The position numbers and the translations under genes are program-made. Source: Verrucomicrobiales bacterium (GTDB lineage: Bacteria > Verrucomicrobiota > Verrucomicrobiia > Verrucomicrobiales > DEV007). From it: a DNA stretch of 9,282 nucleotides. The notes beneath the pieces were generated by a model. It saw only the letters and a program-made list of their open reading frames with translations, did no database searches and was not told where the DNA came from. Positions 1-7,913 of this stretch are shown in pieces. Where the stretch lies: the NCBI GenBank assembly GCA_013911195.1, contig JACETS010000097.1:1-9282 (forward strand), given 5' to 3'. Each line of letters opens with the position of its first letter. Positions within the stretch are counted from its first letter, which is position 1.

Positions 1-10
1 AAGAAATCCA

Positions 11-1828
11 TTGTTTAGCAGGACTGGTAAAGCCCTTCGCAGGATAATTTATTGGTTAAGCCAAATTTCATCGAGTAACGAACTCGGAAATCCAGATTTG
101 AACATTCAGAAGAATGGTCATTCTAAGCTTCTCAGAGATGCCCGCTCAGGTTTAAATGTAGCACTCTTGGCTTTTCCTCAAGGCATGGCTTATGCGTTAG
201 TCGCAGGATTGCCGATTCATTATGGTATTACTTGTTCAATAGTGGCGGCTATAGTCGCGCCTATTTTTTGTTATTCGCGTTACCCAATATTGGGGCCGAC
301 GAATGCAACGGCCTTCATGATATTTAGTTATTTTTTGATTTATCCTGATTCTTCTCAGGCTGTTTCACTAATGCCTCTTCTCGTATTAATGGTGGCGTTA
401 ATTCTTCTCATGGGCTCATTTTTTAAGGTCGCTGACCTAGTTCAATATGTTAGCCGTGCTGTTATAATTGGGTATATCGCTGGAGCTGCCCTATTGATTA
501 TCGCGAATCAATTGAATCATGTTTTTGGAATAGATACTGAGAAAGAAGCGAGATCCTTTTTTACAATACTGTTCGGATTGTTTGAAAGGTTGGATGAATC
601 TAATTATGCAACAATGCTATTGGGTATAGGAACCATGATTAGTTATTTTGTTCTAAGAAAAACAATGAAGGCACTGCCGACATTTGCGATCACGCTTCTT
701 TTGGCAACGGTCGTTAATTATTTTCTAGGTGACAATTTATCAATTGAAACGTTCAAAGGGAAACAGGAAGAGGGGACATTTTTGCCAGACTGGAGTGTTT
801 TTCATAGCCCGTCTGACCTTATTGATAAGGTTTGGGAATTATCGGGAGTCGCAATGGGATTGGCGTTTTTAATTACACTTGAGATTTCAGTCGTTACTAA
901 ATCAATTGCCTCCAGGACAGGTGACTCTCCAAAATTAAACAAAGATATTTTTGGCTCAGGAATGGCTAATATTGGTTGCGCCTTTCTCAGCGGAATGCCT
1001 GCTTCAGGTTCGCTTACTCGGTCAGCGCTAAATCTATCTAGTGGCGCCTCTGGAAAACTTTCCAGTGTTTTTTCAGGATTGATATGTGCAATAGGAATTT
1101 GGATATTATCCATTAGCTACTTTATTGGATATATCCCCAAATGCTCACTTTCTGCTCTCGTCATTGCTGTGGCATTAAGTTTATTCGATTGGAAACAAAT
1201 CATAGTATGTTTATGGGCGACTCGTTCTGATGCCTTTACATTTTTAATAACTTTTGGGTCAGCATTAATAATGCCTCTTCATGTTGCCATATTTATTGGT
1301 GCTGCCACGGCGGTTGCTCTTTTTCTGAGAAAAGCGGCACGTCCAGAATTGGTTGAATATGACATGGGATCTTCTGGACAATTAAATGAGCTAAAGTCTG
1401 GAGAATCCAGAACCTCTCCAGCCATTTCTATTGTTCATGTTGAAGGGGAGCTTTTCTTTGGTGCGGCAGAGCTCTTCCGTAATCAAATAAAATCCACGGC
1501 CAGTGATCCGAATTTGAAAGTTATTATACTTCGAATGAAAAATGCTCGGCACCTAGATGCGACCAGCGTAATTGCTCTTGAAGAGTTAGTTACCTTCCTT
1601 CGCGGGGAGGGTAGGGAACTTTTAATAAGTGGTGTCATGAAAGAAGTTTATAAAGTCCTTAAAAGCTCTGGTGCTGTACAATTTATTGGAAGAGAAAATA
1701 TATTTCCCGGTTCAATAAGTAATCCCAATCTAGCTACTAAAAATGCTTTAAAGAGAGCACAAGAAATAATAGGTTCTTCCGATATTGACGTTAGAATATA
1801 TCATGACCCGTCTCGCCCCACAGAGTGA
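11..1828 (+). CDS. SulP-family anion transporter with C-terminal STAS domain (5' end possibly outside window)
   Basis: Inner-membrane transporter of the SulP/SLC26 family, which moves sulfate, bicarbonate or other inorganic anions; the substrate cannot be told from sequence. Residues about 47-440 are hydrophobic with the family layout: the first membrane segment has GLNVALLAFPQGMAYAL (47-63), followed by PILGPTNAT (92-100), a conserved-looking Glu in TLEISVVTKSIASRTGD (289-305), and SGMPASGSLTRSALN (327-341). A STAS domain spans about 467-565 with the HLDATSV motif (514-520), then a tail of about 40 residues. The 605-residue length is normal for the family. The start is uncertain: TTG at 11 is the first in-window option, the frame is open to the left edge with no stop, and a TTG at 98 with a weak GGAAA seven bases upstream would also precede the first membrane segment. 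It is convergent with the minus-strand cluster and probably functionally separate. Family assignment is firm; substrate unknown. Confidence 0.93.
   Translation: MFSRTGKALRRIIYWLSQISSSNELGNPDLNIQKNGHSKLLRDARSGLNVALLAFPQGMAYALVAGLPIHYGITCSIVAAIVAPIFCYSRYPILGPTNATAFMIFSYFLIYPDSSQAVSLMPLLVLMVALILLMGSFFKVADLVQYVSRAVIIGYIAGAALLIIANQLNHVFGIDTEKEARSFFTILFGLFERLDESNYATMLLGIGTMISYFVLRKTMKALPTFAITLLLATVVNYFLGDNLSIETFKGKQEEGTFLPDWSVFHSPSDLIDKVWELSGVAMGLAFLITLEISVVTKSIASRTGDSPKLNKDIFGSGMANIGCAFLSGMPASGSLTRSALNLSSGASGKLSSVFSGLICAIGIWILSISYFIGYIPKCSLSALVIAVALSLFDWKQIIVCLWATRSDAFTFLITFGSALIMPLHVAIFIGAATAVALFLRKAARPELVEYDMGSSGQLNELKSGESRTSPAISIVHVEGELFFGAAELFRNQIKSTASDPNLKVIILRMKNARHLDATSVIALEELVTFLRGEGRELLISGVMKEVYKVLKSSGAVQFIGRENIFPGSISNPNLATKNALKRAQEIIGSSDIDVRIYHDPSRPTE
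1409..1705 (+). other. STAS domain of the SulP transporter
   Basis: Residues about 467-565 of the transporter form an alternating beta/alpha domain beginning ISIVHVEGELFFGAAELF. It contains VIILRM, HLDATSV, ELLISGV and a closing FIGRENIF. This is the order expected for STAS domains in SulP proteins, which sit in the cytoplasm and influence transport and dimerisation. In anti-sigma antagonists the Ser/Thr after the conserved Asp is phosphorylated; here the equivalent stretch is D516-A-T-S, but regulation by phosphorylation is only a possibility. Confidence 0.85.
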
Positions 1829-1835
1829 ATAAATT

Positions 1836-4800
1836 TTAGTTTGTCGAGTAGGCGCTTATGCCAATATTACTTCTCAAAAGTAGAATTTTTTCAAATTTTG
1901 GGTTTGGGTCAATATGATGAGAAGAAAGTGCGCTGATTGCTTCAGTTTGGTCCTCAAGAATGGATTGATTAATGGTTCCGTTTTTCAAATCAACAAAATA
2001 CATTGTAGCGCCTTTATCACCGCCATTAAAAAACTTCATTAGTTTATCGTTGTTTATGCGAACGCTGTAACCATGCTGATCGATTTGGGATTTATCAGCT
2101 GTTGGGCTAATGATGAATTTTTTTTCCGCAAGATTTGCAATAATAAATTTGTGACTAGGAAAGCAAAGTATATCATTTTCTATAATTACTTGATTTCTAT
2201 CAACCGGAATACCGGTTCCAATTTCGAATCGATAGTTTTTATCCTCTGGTTTGAGGACTACATAGACCTCCTGATTGTTCTTATTTCTAGTTAACGCCAG
2301 TAAATATTTTCCATGGCAACTAATCATTTCATGATTGTCAGCTAGCCTCATGGCTTTTTTACCATTTAAAAAATAACTGTATAAGTTTCGCTGCCCTCCC
2401 TTACGGTCCCTTGTCTCTAAAACAACTCCTTCATCAAAGAATTGGGCTTTATCTATAAATAATCTTCTGACCATTATCCCTTTGGCTATAGGCTGTCCCC
2501 ATTGCCCTGGGTCATTGCTGGCATATAACTCATATTCGCTTATCATTCCGTTGTTGTTGATGATTACGGCTGGCAAGTATCGCATGGTGCTGAATGATGT
2601 TTTGTTGCCAAGGTCCAACTGAATTTCATGAGGGTGTGGAGGAATTTTTCCTATCCATTGTGTGTGCCACCAAGTGCTTGGATTGCCATCAAAAACATTT
2701 TTAAGTTCTGTATTCATTCGGGACTTCGGTTCATAGCTGTCAGTGTAATGTGCTCTCCATTTTGAACGGTCGATATTCTCTCCATTTTCATCACCAAGGT
2801 TGATTTCCGCGGCCGAGGACCAACCCATTCCATTGACTTCAGATTTCATAACTAATCTTATGTATCTTGCTTCGACTTTGTTAAATTTGATTTCGTAGAA
2901 CCCTTTACCAACTAATTTTCCATCCGAATAGTTATTACCATCATTGGTGATATTTACGTCGTAATCTTCGATGAGTTGACCAGTTCTTGGTTCGATTTTC
3001 AAGTGCCATGGGGCACGGCCCATTGAAGTTTGAAAAACATTAATTATTTTTCCATCCCATTGAGGTATTGTGTGGTTTCCATAAGCCACCCTGCGTTGCC
3101 ATAATCTTTTTCCGTTAGAAGGATCAAATGCAAAGAGCACTGTCCTTTTATCATGCAATAAACCAATACTGCCACACTTTAACAATAAGTTGGCTTCTGG
3201 GGGTACTTTTGTTTGCCACAACATTTTCCCATTCTTGCCATCGAAAGCTACTGCTTGCCTTTTTTGACCACTTCCAGTTAAGAGTAGCAATTTATTGTCA
3301 ATGATTTGAAACGCAGGTTGTATGGCATTGATGAATCTTCTCCACTTTACTTGCCCCTTGGCGGAGATTTCAACGCATTCTAAAACTCCATCACTTAGAA
3401 TAAATGCATGATCGCTTAGCAAAGACTTGTGAGGTGCTCGGATGATAGTTGCATTGCTCCTCATTAAAGACCATTGCCGTTTAAGATTATAGGATAAATT
3501 TTGCGTATCTGTAGAAGCGTCGGGATTAATGGGTTCTGATACAGCGATGTCTCCTCCGCTAGGATTGTCACTAATTATATAAATAGATCCTTTATCGATT
3601 CGAAATGAAAGGGGTTGGCCGACATCTGAGTTCCATTTAATTCTGTTTACTATGGCCCCGTTTGAAGCATTAAATTGGGTTAGCCCATATATATCCGCTA
3701 AATAGATTGAGGACCCAATCATCTGAGATCGACCGATTATATTGTCTGGAATTTTTGTATGCCAGGTCGTTTGACCAGTTTTTAGATTGACCGCAGCCAA
3801 TGAAAATTGTCCCCTTAAAATAAGATTATCTTGATCTCTTCCTAGATACTCAATTCCTAGTGTTAAAGTATTTTCCCATACAATCTTTCCAGTTTTTGCC
3901 TGCAGTGCAAAAGTTTTCCCGGAGTCCTTAGTGATACAAATAACAAGATCATCAAAAAGTATAGGTTGACTCCCTAGTGCTCCTGAACCAGGGCCGGGAC
4001 TAGTGTTGTAGTAATGGATCCAGTCGGGTTTTCCATCCCGAGGGTCACATTTTGCAATGAGGCCCGCATTACTATTAACATATATTGAACCACCGTGTAG
4101 ACTGACTCGATTACCAAAATTTCTAACTTCCTGACGTGATTTTTCGAGATTGGCAACAATATCGCTAGACTTTCCGGCCTCTGCAATTGTGCTTGTCCAC
4201 AGTGAGGACTGAGTCGCTTCTTCAATGCACGCTAACTGTAATCTCTGACCTCCATTGGAATTCCAGATTAGTTCGTAAATTAGTCCATCAGAAATCACAG
4301 GGTCACTTATTGGAATGATGTTTTGGTTTTTGCCTGTACCAAATCCAAAATCATCATGCAGCCATTTCCCTTTTCCTGAGGATAAATCAAACGCGGCTAT
4401 TCCTTGAGGCATTGCCATGAAGCCCCAGCGAGAGTAAATGGTTTGATCTTTTATTTTTGGTGTGAAGTAGCCAGGTAGAATATTTCGTTTTGATTGATCG
4501 CCGTTCATAGGTAGGCGTGGTTGAGACCATAGTGCATTACCTAGATTGTTGGTGTCATAAAGTGCCAGATGGTTACGGCTAGAGACCAAAATTTGATTGT
4601 TAATTATTTGTGTGTCAAGAACCATGCCCCCAGGATGGCCTCCTCCAAACCAAGGTGAGACTGCGGGAATTTGGATTTTCTTTTGAATTAATCCACTCAA
4701 TGGTTCAGCTTTTGGTGAACCTTTTTTTTCAGGGATTGATGATAATAATTTTATTCCAAGTTCGCTGGCTTTGAGTTTTTCACTCATCCAAATCATTTCA

Positions 4801-5945
4801 AAATCAGGGTCGGTATTATCGATTTCTTCACTTAAAGCGATTTTATCGCCTATCATCGAAAGAGCAGCCCATTTTCCAGTTTTAGAATACTGAATAATTT
4901 TTGGGTCATTAGCATGATTTAGAAGATCTTCAAAACTTCTCAATGCTGCAAGGGCATGACCAGCAATTAGATCACGGTTTGCAGCTCTTAAAAGAGTTTT
5001 ATGTGCACTAGTTGACCAAGGATACCTTCTGAACAATTCAAGGGCACGTTGATTGGTAAAGTCAGGTTCTAAGTTTTCGCGTTTGAATGACCGTTCTTGA
5101 ACTTTTCTAAGTTCTCCGAGCTCCTTATCAGGAAAGCTTTGCAGGTGTAGATCTAATGCCAAAGATGCATCTAGGATTCCTGTCATATCCCTCCATGGGA
5201 CAATTGATTCGGGTAGTAATGATACACCTATCAGTCTGTCTATCTGTCTAGCACCTCGAGATATTGGCTGTTCTATGACTTGTTGCCAGCGACCGTCTGG
5301 ATCGTCAGGCGAAAGGTCTGGCATTGGACTTCCCTCAAGTGGTTTTAGAAGAGGTTGAGGAAGCTTTCTGAAGTCACTTTCAAGTATTTCTTTCAGACGA
5401 ACCCATCGTTCCCTTGTCCAAGGATCAGGATGATTTGTGTCCTTGTCTTTTTTGAGTTCTTCGAAAAGGTCTCGAGTCGTTGATAGACCAAGTAAATTAT
5501 GTGCTCTGGCTCTTGTTGATTTCCAGTACAGGTCGTATGGATTACGATTTGCGATATCGTCATGATTTTCAGCGGCCACAAATAAATTCCTATCAGTTAT
5601 TTGCTGTGTGAGGCCTTTAGATATGATTTCCCTGTATAATGGGGCATTTGCTGAAATGTGACCGAGTTTTTCAAGGCTGGCTATTCTGGTAGTGACGTAC
5701 CTCATCCACCTTGAATTTGTATTGTTGCGGTCACCTCTTTCGTAAATTTTCTCTAGGCATTCGATTGTTTGAGAAATGTTTCCTGGATCTGATTCGATAA
5801 GATCTTTTAAATATCTATTACCGGTTTCACTGTCGTTGTTATTATAGGCATGGTCTGCTAATTCCCAGAGTTGGTCATTGGCTTGTGATTCAAGGCTTAA
5901 GCCAATCCAAGTAATAAATATTGAAAGATAGAATAACATTCTCAT
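1836..5945 (-). CDS. Large exported PQQ-type beta-propeller protein with helical N-terminus and discoidin-like domain
   Basis: Function unknown; a 1369-residue protein predicted to act outside the cytoplasm. Residues 1-22 look like a signal peptide (MRMLFYLSIFITW, cleavage likely after SQA). About 24-400 is helical and TPR-like, including an ALAALRSFEDLL helix. About 430-1000 holds propeller blades of the PQQ/BamB type, marked by D-x-x-[ST]/N-G-K-x-x-W: FDLSSGKGKWLHDD (519), LQAKTGKIVWENTL (681), VNLKTGQTTWHTKI (719), FDGKNGKMLWQTKV (901), FDPSNGKRLWQRRV (940). About 1013-1175 is a discoidin (F5/8 type C)-like domain, and about 1175-1369 looks like further beta-rich, blade-like sequence. I see no dehydrogenase catalytic signature, so scaffold or binding use is more likely than PQQ enzymology. 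ATG at 5945 follows the upstream stop by one base with no Shine-Dalgarno; an ATG at 5939 is an alternative. Last gene of the cluster. Confidence 0.9.
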   Translation of the reverse strand: MRMLFYLSIFITWIGLSLESQANDQLWELADHAYNNNDSETGNRYLKDLIESDPGNISQTIECLEKIYERGDRNNTNSRWMRYVTTRIASLEKLGHISANAPLYREIISKGLTQQITDRNLFVAAENHDDIANRNPYDLYWKSTRARAHNLLGLSTTRDLFEELKKDKDTNHPDPWTRERWVRLKEILESDFRKLPQPLLKPLEGSPMPDLSPDDPDGRWQQVIEQPISRGARQIDRLIGVSLLPESIVPWRDMTGILDASLALDLHLQSFPDKELGELRKVQERSFKRENLEPDFTNQRALELFRRYPWSTSAHKTLLRAANRDLIAGHALAALRSFEDLLNHANDPKIIQYSKTGKWAALSMIGDKIALSEEIDNTDPDFEMIWMSEKLKASELGIKLLSSIPEKKGSPKAEPLSGLIQKKIQIPAVSPWFGGGHPGGMVLDTQIINNQILVSSRNHLALYDTNNLGNALWSQPRLPMNGDQSKRNILPGYFTPKIKDQTIYSRWGFMAMPQGIAAFDLSSGKGKWLHDDFGFGTGKNQNIIPISDPVISDGLIYELIWNSNGGQRLQLACIEEATQSSLWTSTIAEAGKSSDIVANLEKSRQEVRNFGNRVSLHGGSIYVNSNAGLIAKCDPRDGKPDWIHYYNTSPGPGSGALGSQPILFDDLVICITKDSGKTFALQAKTGKIVWENTLTLGIEYLGRDQDNLILRGQFSLAAVNLKTGQTTWHTKIPDNIIGRSQMIGSSIYLADIYGLTQFNASNGAIVNRIKWNSDVGQPLSFRIDKGSIYIISDNPSGGDIAVSEPINPDASTDTQNLSYNLKRQWSLMRSNATIIRAPHKSLLSDHAFILSDGVLECVEISAKGQVKWRRFINAIQPAFQIIDNKLLLLTGSGQKRQAVAFDGKNGKMLWQTKVPPEANLLLKCGSIGLLHDKRTVLFAFDPSNGKRLWQRRVAYGNHTIPQWDGKIINVFQTSMGRAPWHLKIEPRTGQLIEDYDVNITNDGNNYSDGKLVGKGFYEIKFNKVEARYIRLVMKSEVNGMGWSSAAEINLGDENGENIDRSKWRAHYTDSYEPKSRMNTELKNVFDGNPSTWWHTQWIGKIPPHPHEIQLDLGNKTSFSTMRYLPAVIINNNGMISEYELYASNDPGQWGQPIAKGIMVRRLFIDKAQFFDEGVVLETRDRKGGQRNLYSYFLNGKKAMRLADNHEMISCHGKYLLALTRNKNNQEVYVVLKPEDKNYRFEIGTGIPVDRNQVIIENDILCFPSHKFIIANLAEKKFIISPTADKSQIDQHGYSVRINNDKLMKFFNGGDKGATMYFVDLKNGTINQSILEDQTEAISALSSHHIDPNPKFEKILLLRSNIGISAYSTN
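2421..2909 (-). other. Discoidin (F5/8 type C)-like domain within the propeller protein
   Basis: Residues about 1013-1175 match the pattern of discoidin-like domains in PVC proteins: ARYIRLVMKSEVNG then WSSAAEINL (1042-1050), VFDGNPSTWWHTQW (1084-1097), HEIQLDLG (1106-1113), and an ISEYELYASND strand (1135-1145) followed by WGQPIAKG. Such domains are beta-sandwiches that commonly bind glycans or lipid head groups. Boundaries are by eye. The ligand cannot be predicted. Confidence 0.8.
2946..4658 (-). other. PQQ/BamB-type beta-propeller region
   Basis: Residues about 430-1000 carry at least five copies of a blade motif in which a strand ending in A-x-[DN] is followed by a [ST]/N-G-K/Q turn and a Trp three residues later (around 519, 681, 719, 901 and 940). 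Spacing between recognisable copies is irregular (38 to 182 residues), so intervening blades are degenerate. This fold is used by periplasmic quinoprotein dehydrogenases and by scaffold proteins such as BamB; the sequence favours neither by itself. Confidence 0.8.
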
Positions 5946-5949
5946 ATTA
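5943..5949 (-). promoter_or_regulatory. TAA-T-ATG stop/start junction, HEAT gene to propeller gene
   Basis: On the minus strand the stop codon TAA (5949-5947) is followed after one base by ATG (5945-5943). The bases upstream (GTAGAATTATTC) contain no purine-rich Shine-Dalgarno. This suggests the propeller gene is translated by ribosomes finishing the HEAT gene. Confidence 0.7.
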
Positions 5950-7902
5950 GAATAATTCTACGGGCCTATTGTTAGCATCAGTGATGCGGGCCCTTACCCA
6001 CCACTCGTTCTCAATATTTGCGCTTTTGATTAAAATTCTGTTTTTCCCTTTTTTTAATTTTATTTTGATATTCTCTAGAGTGGCAACGCAGCTTTGTCTG
6101 TGAAGATATGGAGCTATCGCTTCGGCAATCTTTTCACCGTTAAGCCAAACCTTAAATGCATCATCTCCATCCAAGCTTAACAATAATTCCTGATCCTTTG
6201 AATATGTGAAATCCGACACTGCATAGGCAATGGAAAATGTTCCAGGAGGAGGAAGAAGTGGGCCCATTAATAGCATTCCATTTGTTTTATTAACACTGGC
6301 TTCGGACCATCCTATTTCTCGCTCTATTGCTTTTTCTCCATCCCTTCTCTGATTGCCTTGTAGTGCCCATACATATTTTGATGGGTATGTTTTTTCAAAA
6401 TCAATGCTCTTCTCGGGTTCCAATTCTTCTGCAAAAGCTTTGTGCTCTTTGTCATTAAGAAAAGTGCCCAAAACCATCCATTTGGAAACGTAACCTTGTC
6501 TCCTTGCAACGTTGGCCACTCCATTATCAGGAGCTATGCTACCTAGTGCTTCAGCAACGGCCTCTCTCCGAATAGTATCCAAACCACTGAGTGCTTCTCC
6601 CAGCATTGCTAAGGCAGGTTCAAAATCATCAGCATTTCCCGCGTGGCCCAGTAACTCAAATGCTGTTTTTCTAACTACAATATCAGTGTTTACGAGCGCA
6701 TCCTCCAAGTATGATACTAATTCGCCAGTAGGGGCGTCTTCAAGTGGAGCATCCATGAGAGCATTCATTGCTGCCAATGAAACTCTATTTTCTTCATCCT
6801 TAATTGTCTCTTCGAGTAGGTCATAGAGGTTGGCTTCTTGGCAGTGACTTAGACAGCGTATAGATAGTTCTCTTATGTCTGGATCATCATCTTTAAGGTA
6901 ATTAACAAAAAAATCTAGATTTGAATCTGGATTCATTTCCTTGGCCCCGAGAGCAATCATGACCGCTTCTAAAGTTTCTGGGGTTGTTGAATCTTTTATT
7001 GAAAGGCGCAATTTTTTACCTAGTTGAGGGTCCTGTAAAAGATGGGTAATGACACGGGCAGATACAAAAATTGCAGGATCTCTGCCCGTTATGATTAAAT
7101 CACTAAGTGAGTTTGTGAGGTCTTCTTTTTTATTTTTGGAAAGAGCAGAAATAATAAATGAGTAATTAGGTTCATCCATGCCTGTTTGCTCCAACAGGCC
7201 TAACAAAACTTTAATAGTTTTTATGGTTTTTATTTTACTAAGAGATTCGATGAATGCTCTTTTATCTATAACATTTTTAGAATTTTCGTTTAGTCGTTTT
7301 ATGGATTCTTCGTTACCAACGTTAAGAAGTGCTTGAGCAGCTAGTGGTATAAATTCTTTTGATAGAGTAATAGTCATTTTGTCTACTAATGGCCATGCCT
7401 CTTGTTTTTTCATATTCGAGTAAGTAGCTAGCGCCTGATACCGAACTGAACCTGACTCATCTTCCGTTAATTTGAGGGCTAATTCTTCAGCCTGATTGCT
7501 TTCAATATAATTTAGCGATTCTGCTGCGCCTTTTCTAAGTTTAATATCTTTAGAGGAAGAAAAGGATAAAAGTATTTCGGGCACTGAAGAGCTTTTTTGA
7601 ATCTTGCAGTAAGCGATTAATGCCTGTGATCTAATCCAAGAATTTTCATTATTGTCTGATGCGATTTTTATAATTCGATCAATACTCTCTTTGACATTAT
7701 TTTCAGAAAGATAGTGGAGTGCTTCTTTTTTAAGAATCCAGTCATCTTCTTCTAATTGCTGAAGATAACCTATGGTGCCTGATGGTCTGGCAGATGAATT
7801 TTCATTAGAGCATTGCAACAAAATTGTTGAAATGATTAGGAACACCCAATTGGATGCCTTTAAGATTCTGCAATGGAGATTAGATGTAGCAGATTGATTC
7901 AC
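5947..7902 (-). CDS. HEAT-repeat protein with C-terminal beta-sandwich, probable lipoprotein or membrane-anchored
   Basis: Function unknown; 651 residues if started at GTG 7902. Residues 12-18 carry R and K, then a hydrophobic run WVFLIISTILLQ (19-30) ends at Cys31. This resembles a lipoprotein signal, but Gln at the -1 position is atypical, so a plain membrane anchor or cleaved signal is possible. About 45-470 is a solenoid of HEAT-like helical pairs, for example IRSQALIAYCKI, VRYQALATYSNM, IRELSIRCLSHC and VRKTAFELLGHAG. A linker beginning KWMVLGTFLN (474) leads to a beta-sandwich at about 540-651 with LDGDDAFKVWLNGEKI (577-592) and IKLKKGKNRILIK, a module I associate with PVC surface proteins. 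An in-frame ATG at 8004 would extend it to 685 residues but would overlap 94 bases of the upstream gene and bury the signal sequence. GTG 7902 lies eight bases after that gene's stop. No Shine-Dalgarno is visible. Confidence 0.88.
   Translation of the reverse strand: MNQSATSNLHCRILKASNWVFLIISTILLQCSNENSSARPSGTIGYLQQLEEDDWILKKEALHYLSENNVKESIDRIIKIASDNNENSWIRSQALIAYCKIQKSSSVPEILLSFSSSKDIKLRKGAAESLNYIESNQAEELALKLTEDESGSVRYQALATYSNMKKQEAWPLVDKMTITLSKEFIPLAAQALLNVGNEESIKRLNENSKNVIDKRAFIESLSKIKTIKTIKVLLGLLEQTGMDEPNYSFIISALSKNKKEDLTNSLSDLIITGRDPAIFVSARVITHLLQDPQLGKKLRLSIKDSTTPETLEAVMIALGAKEMNPDSNLDFFVNYLKDDDPDIRELSIRCLSHCQEANLYDLLEETIKDEENRVSLAAMNALMDAPLEDAPTGELVSYLEDALVNTDIVVRKTAFELLGHAGNADDFEPALAMLGEALSGLDTIRREAVAEALGSIAPDNGVANVARRQGYVSKWMVLGTFLNDKEHKAFAEELEPEKSIDFEKTYPSKYVWALQGNQRRDGEKAIEREIGWSEASVNKTNGMLLMGPLLPPPGTFSIAYAVSDFTYSKDQELLLSLDGDDAFKVWLNGEKIAEAIAPYLHRQSCVATLENIKIKLKKGKNRILIKSANIENEWWVRARITDANNRPVELF
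6493..7770 (-). repeat. HEAT-like helical repeat array (protein level)
   Basis: Residues about 45-470 of the 651-residue protein form a run of roughly 30-40-residue helical pairs with the HEAT pattern: acidic turn, [IV]R, then an A-rich second helix (for example DPDIRELSIRCLSHC and NTDIVVRKTAFELLGHAG). The DNA itself is not repetitive, so these are old, diverged repeats. Such solenoids usually act as protein-binding scaffolds. Confidence 0.8.
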
Positions 7903-7913
7903 ATTGAAATTTA
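7900..7913 (-). promoter_or_regulatory. Stop/start junction deciding GTG start of the HEAT gene
   Basis: The stop TAA of the toroid gene (7913-7911) is followed by eight bases, ATTTCAAT, and then GTG (7902-7900). No Shine-Dalgarno is present. GTG is chosen because it is the only standard start codon in frame between the ATG at 8004 and a GTG at 7845, the latter lying inside the hydrophobic segment and leaving no positive N-terminus. Confidence 0.6.

Noticed and set aside
802..1113. Minus-strand open frame of 103 codons.
   Set aside because: It is antisense to the SulP membrane region, shows no recognisable family, and has no matching neighbour spacing. It is explained as a shadow of the transporter.
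1868..1891. A 5-base stem (TACTT/AAGTA) followed by GAATTTTTT, a possible terminator for the rightward SulP transcript.
   Set aside because: The stem is short and AT-rich, there is a gap before the T run, and it lies inside the propeller gene's coding sequence. It is too weak to call.
2073..2294. Plus-strand open frame of 73 codons.
   Set aside because: Antisense to the beta-rich end of the propeller protein; no recognisable family or ribosome-binding site.
3974..4225. Minus-strand open frame of 83 codons in another frame of the propeller gene.
   Set aside because: Fully inside a well-supported coding region with clear propeller motifs in the main frame.
5393..5581. Minus-strand open frame of 62 codons in another frame.
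   Set aside because: Inside the helical N-terminal part of the propeller gene; no independent evidence.
1836..5945. Possible PQQ-dependent dehydrogenase.
   Set aside because: Propeller motifs are present, but no dehydrogenase catalytic or cytochrome signature was found, and the domain mix favours a scaffold.
6324..6524. Minus-strand open frame of 66 codons in another frame.
   Set aside because: Lies over the linker of the HEAT protein, where the main frame has the conserved-looking WMVLG segment.
6512..6826. Plus-strand open frame of 104 codons rich in Ser and Ala.
   Set aside because: Its composition is what the reverse complement of Ala/Leu/Glu-rich HEAT repeats gives; no family recognised.
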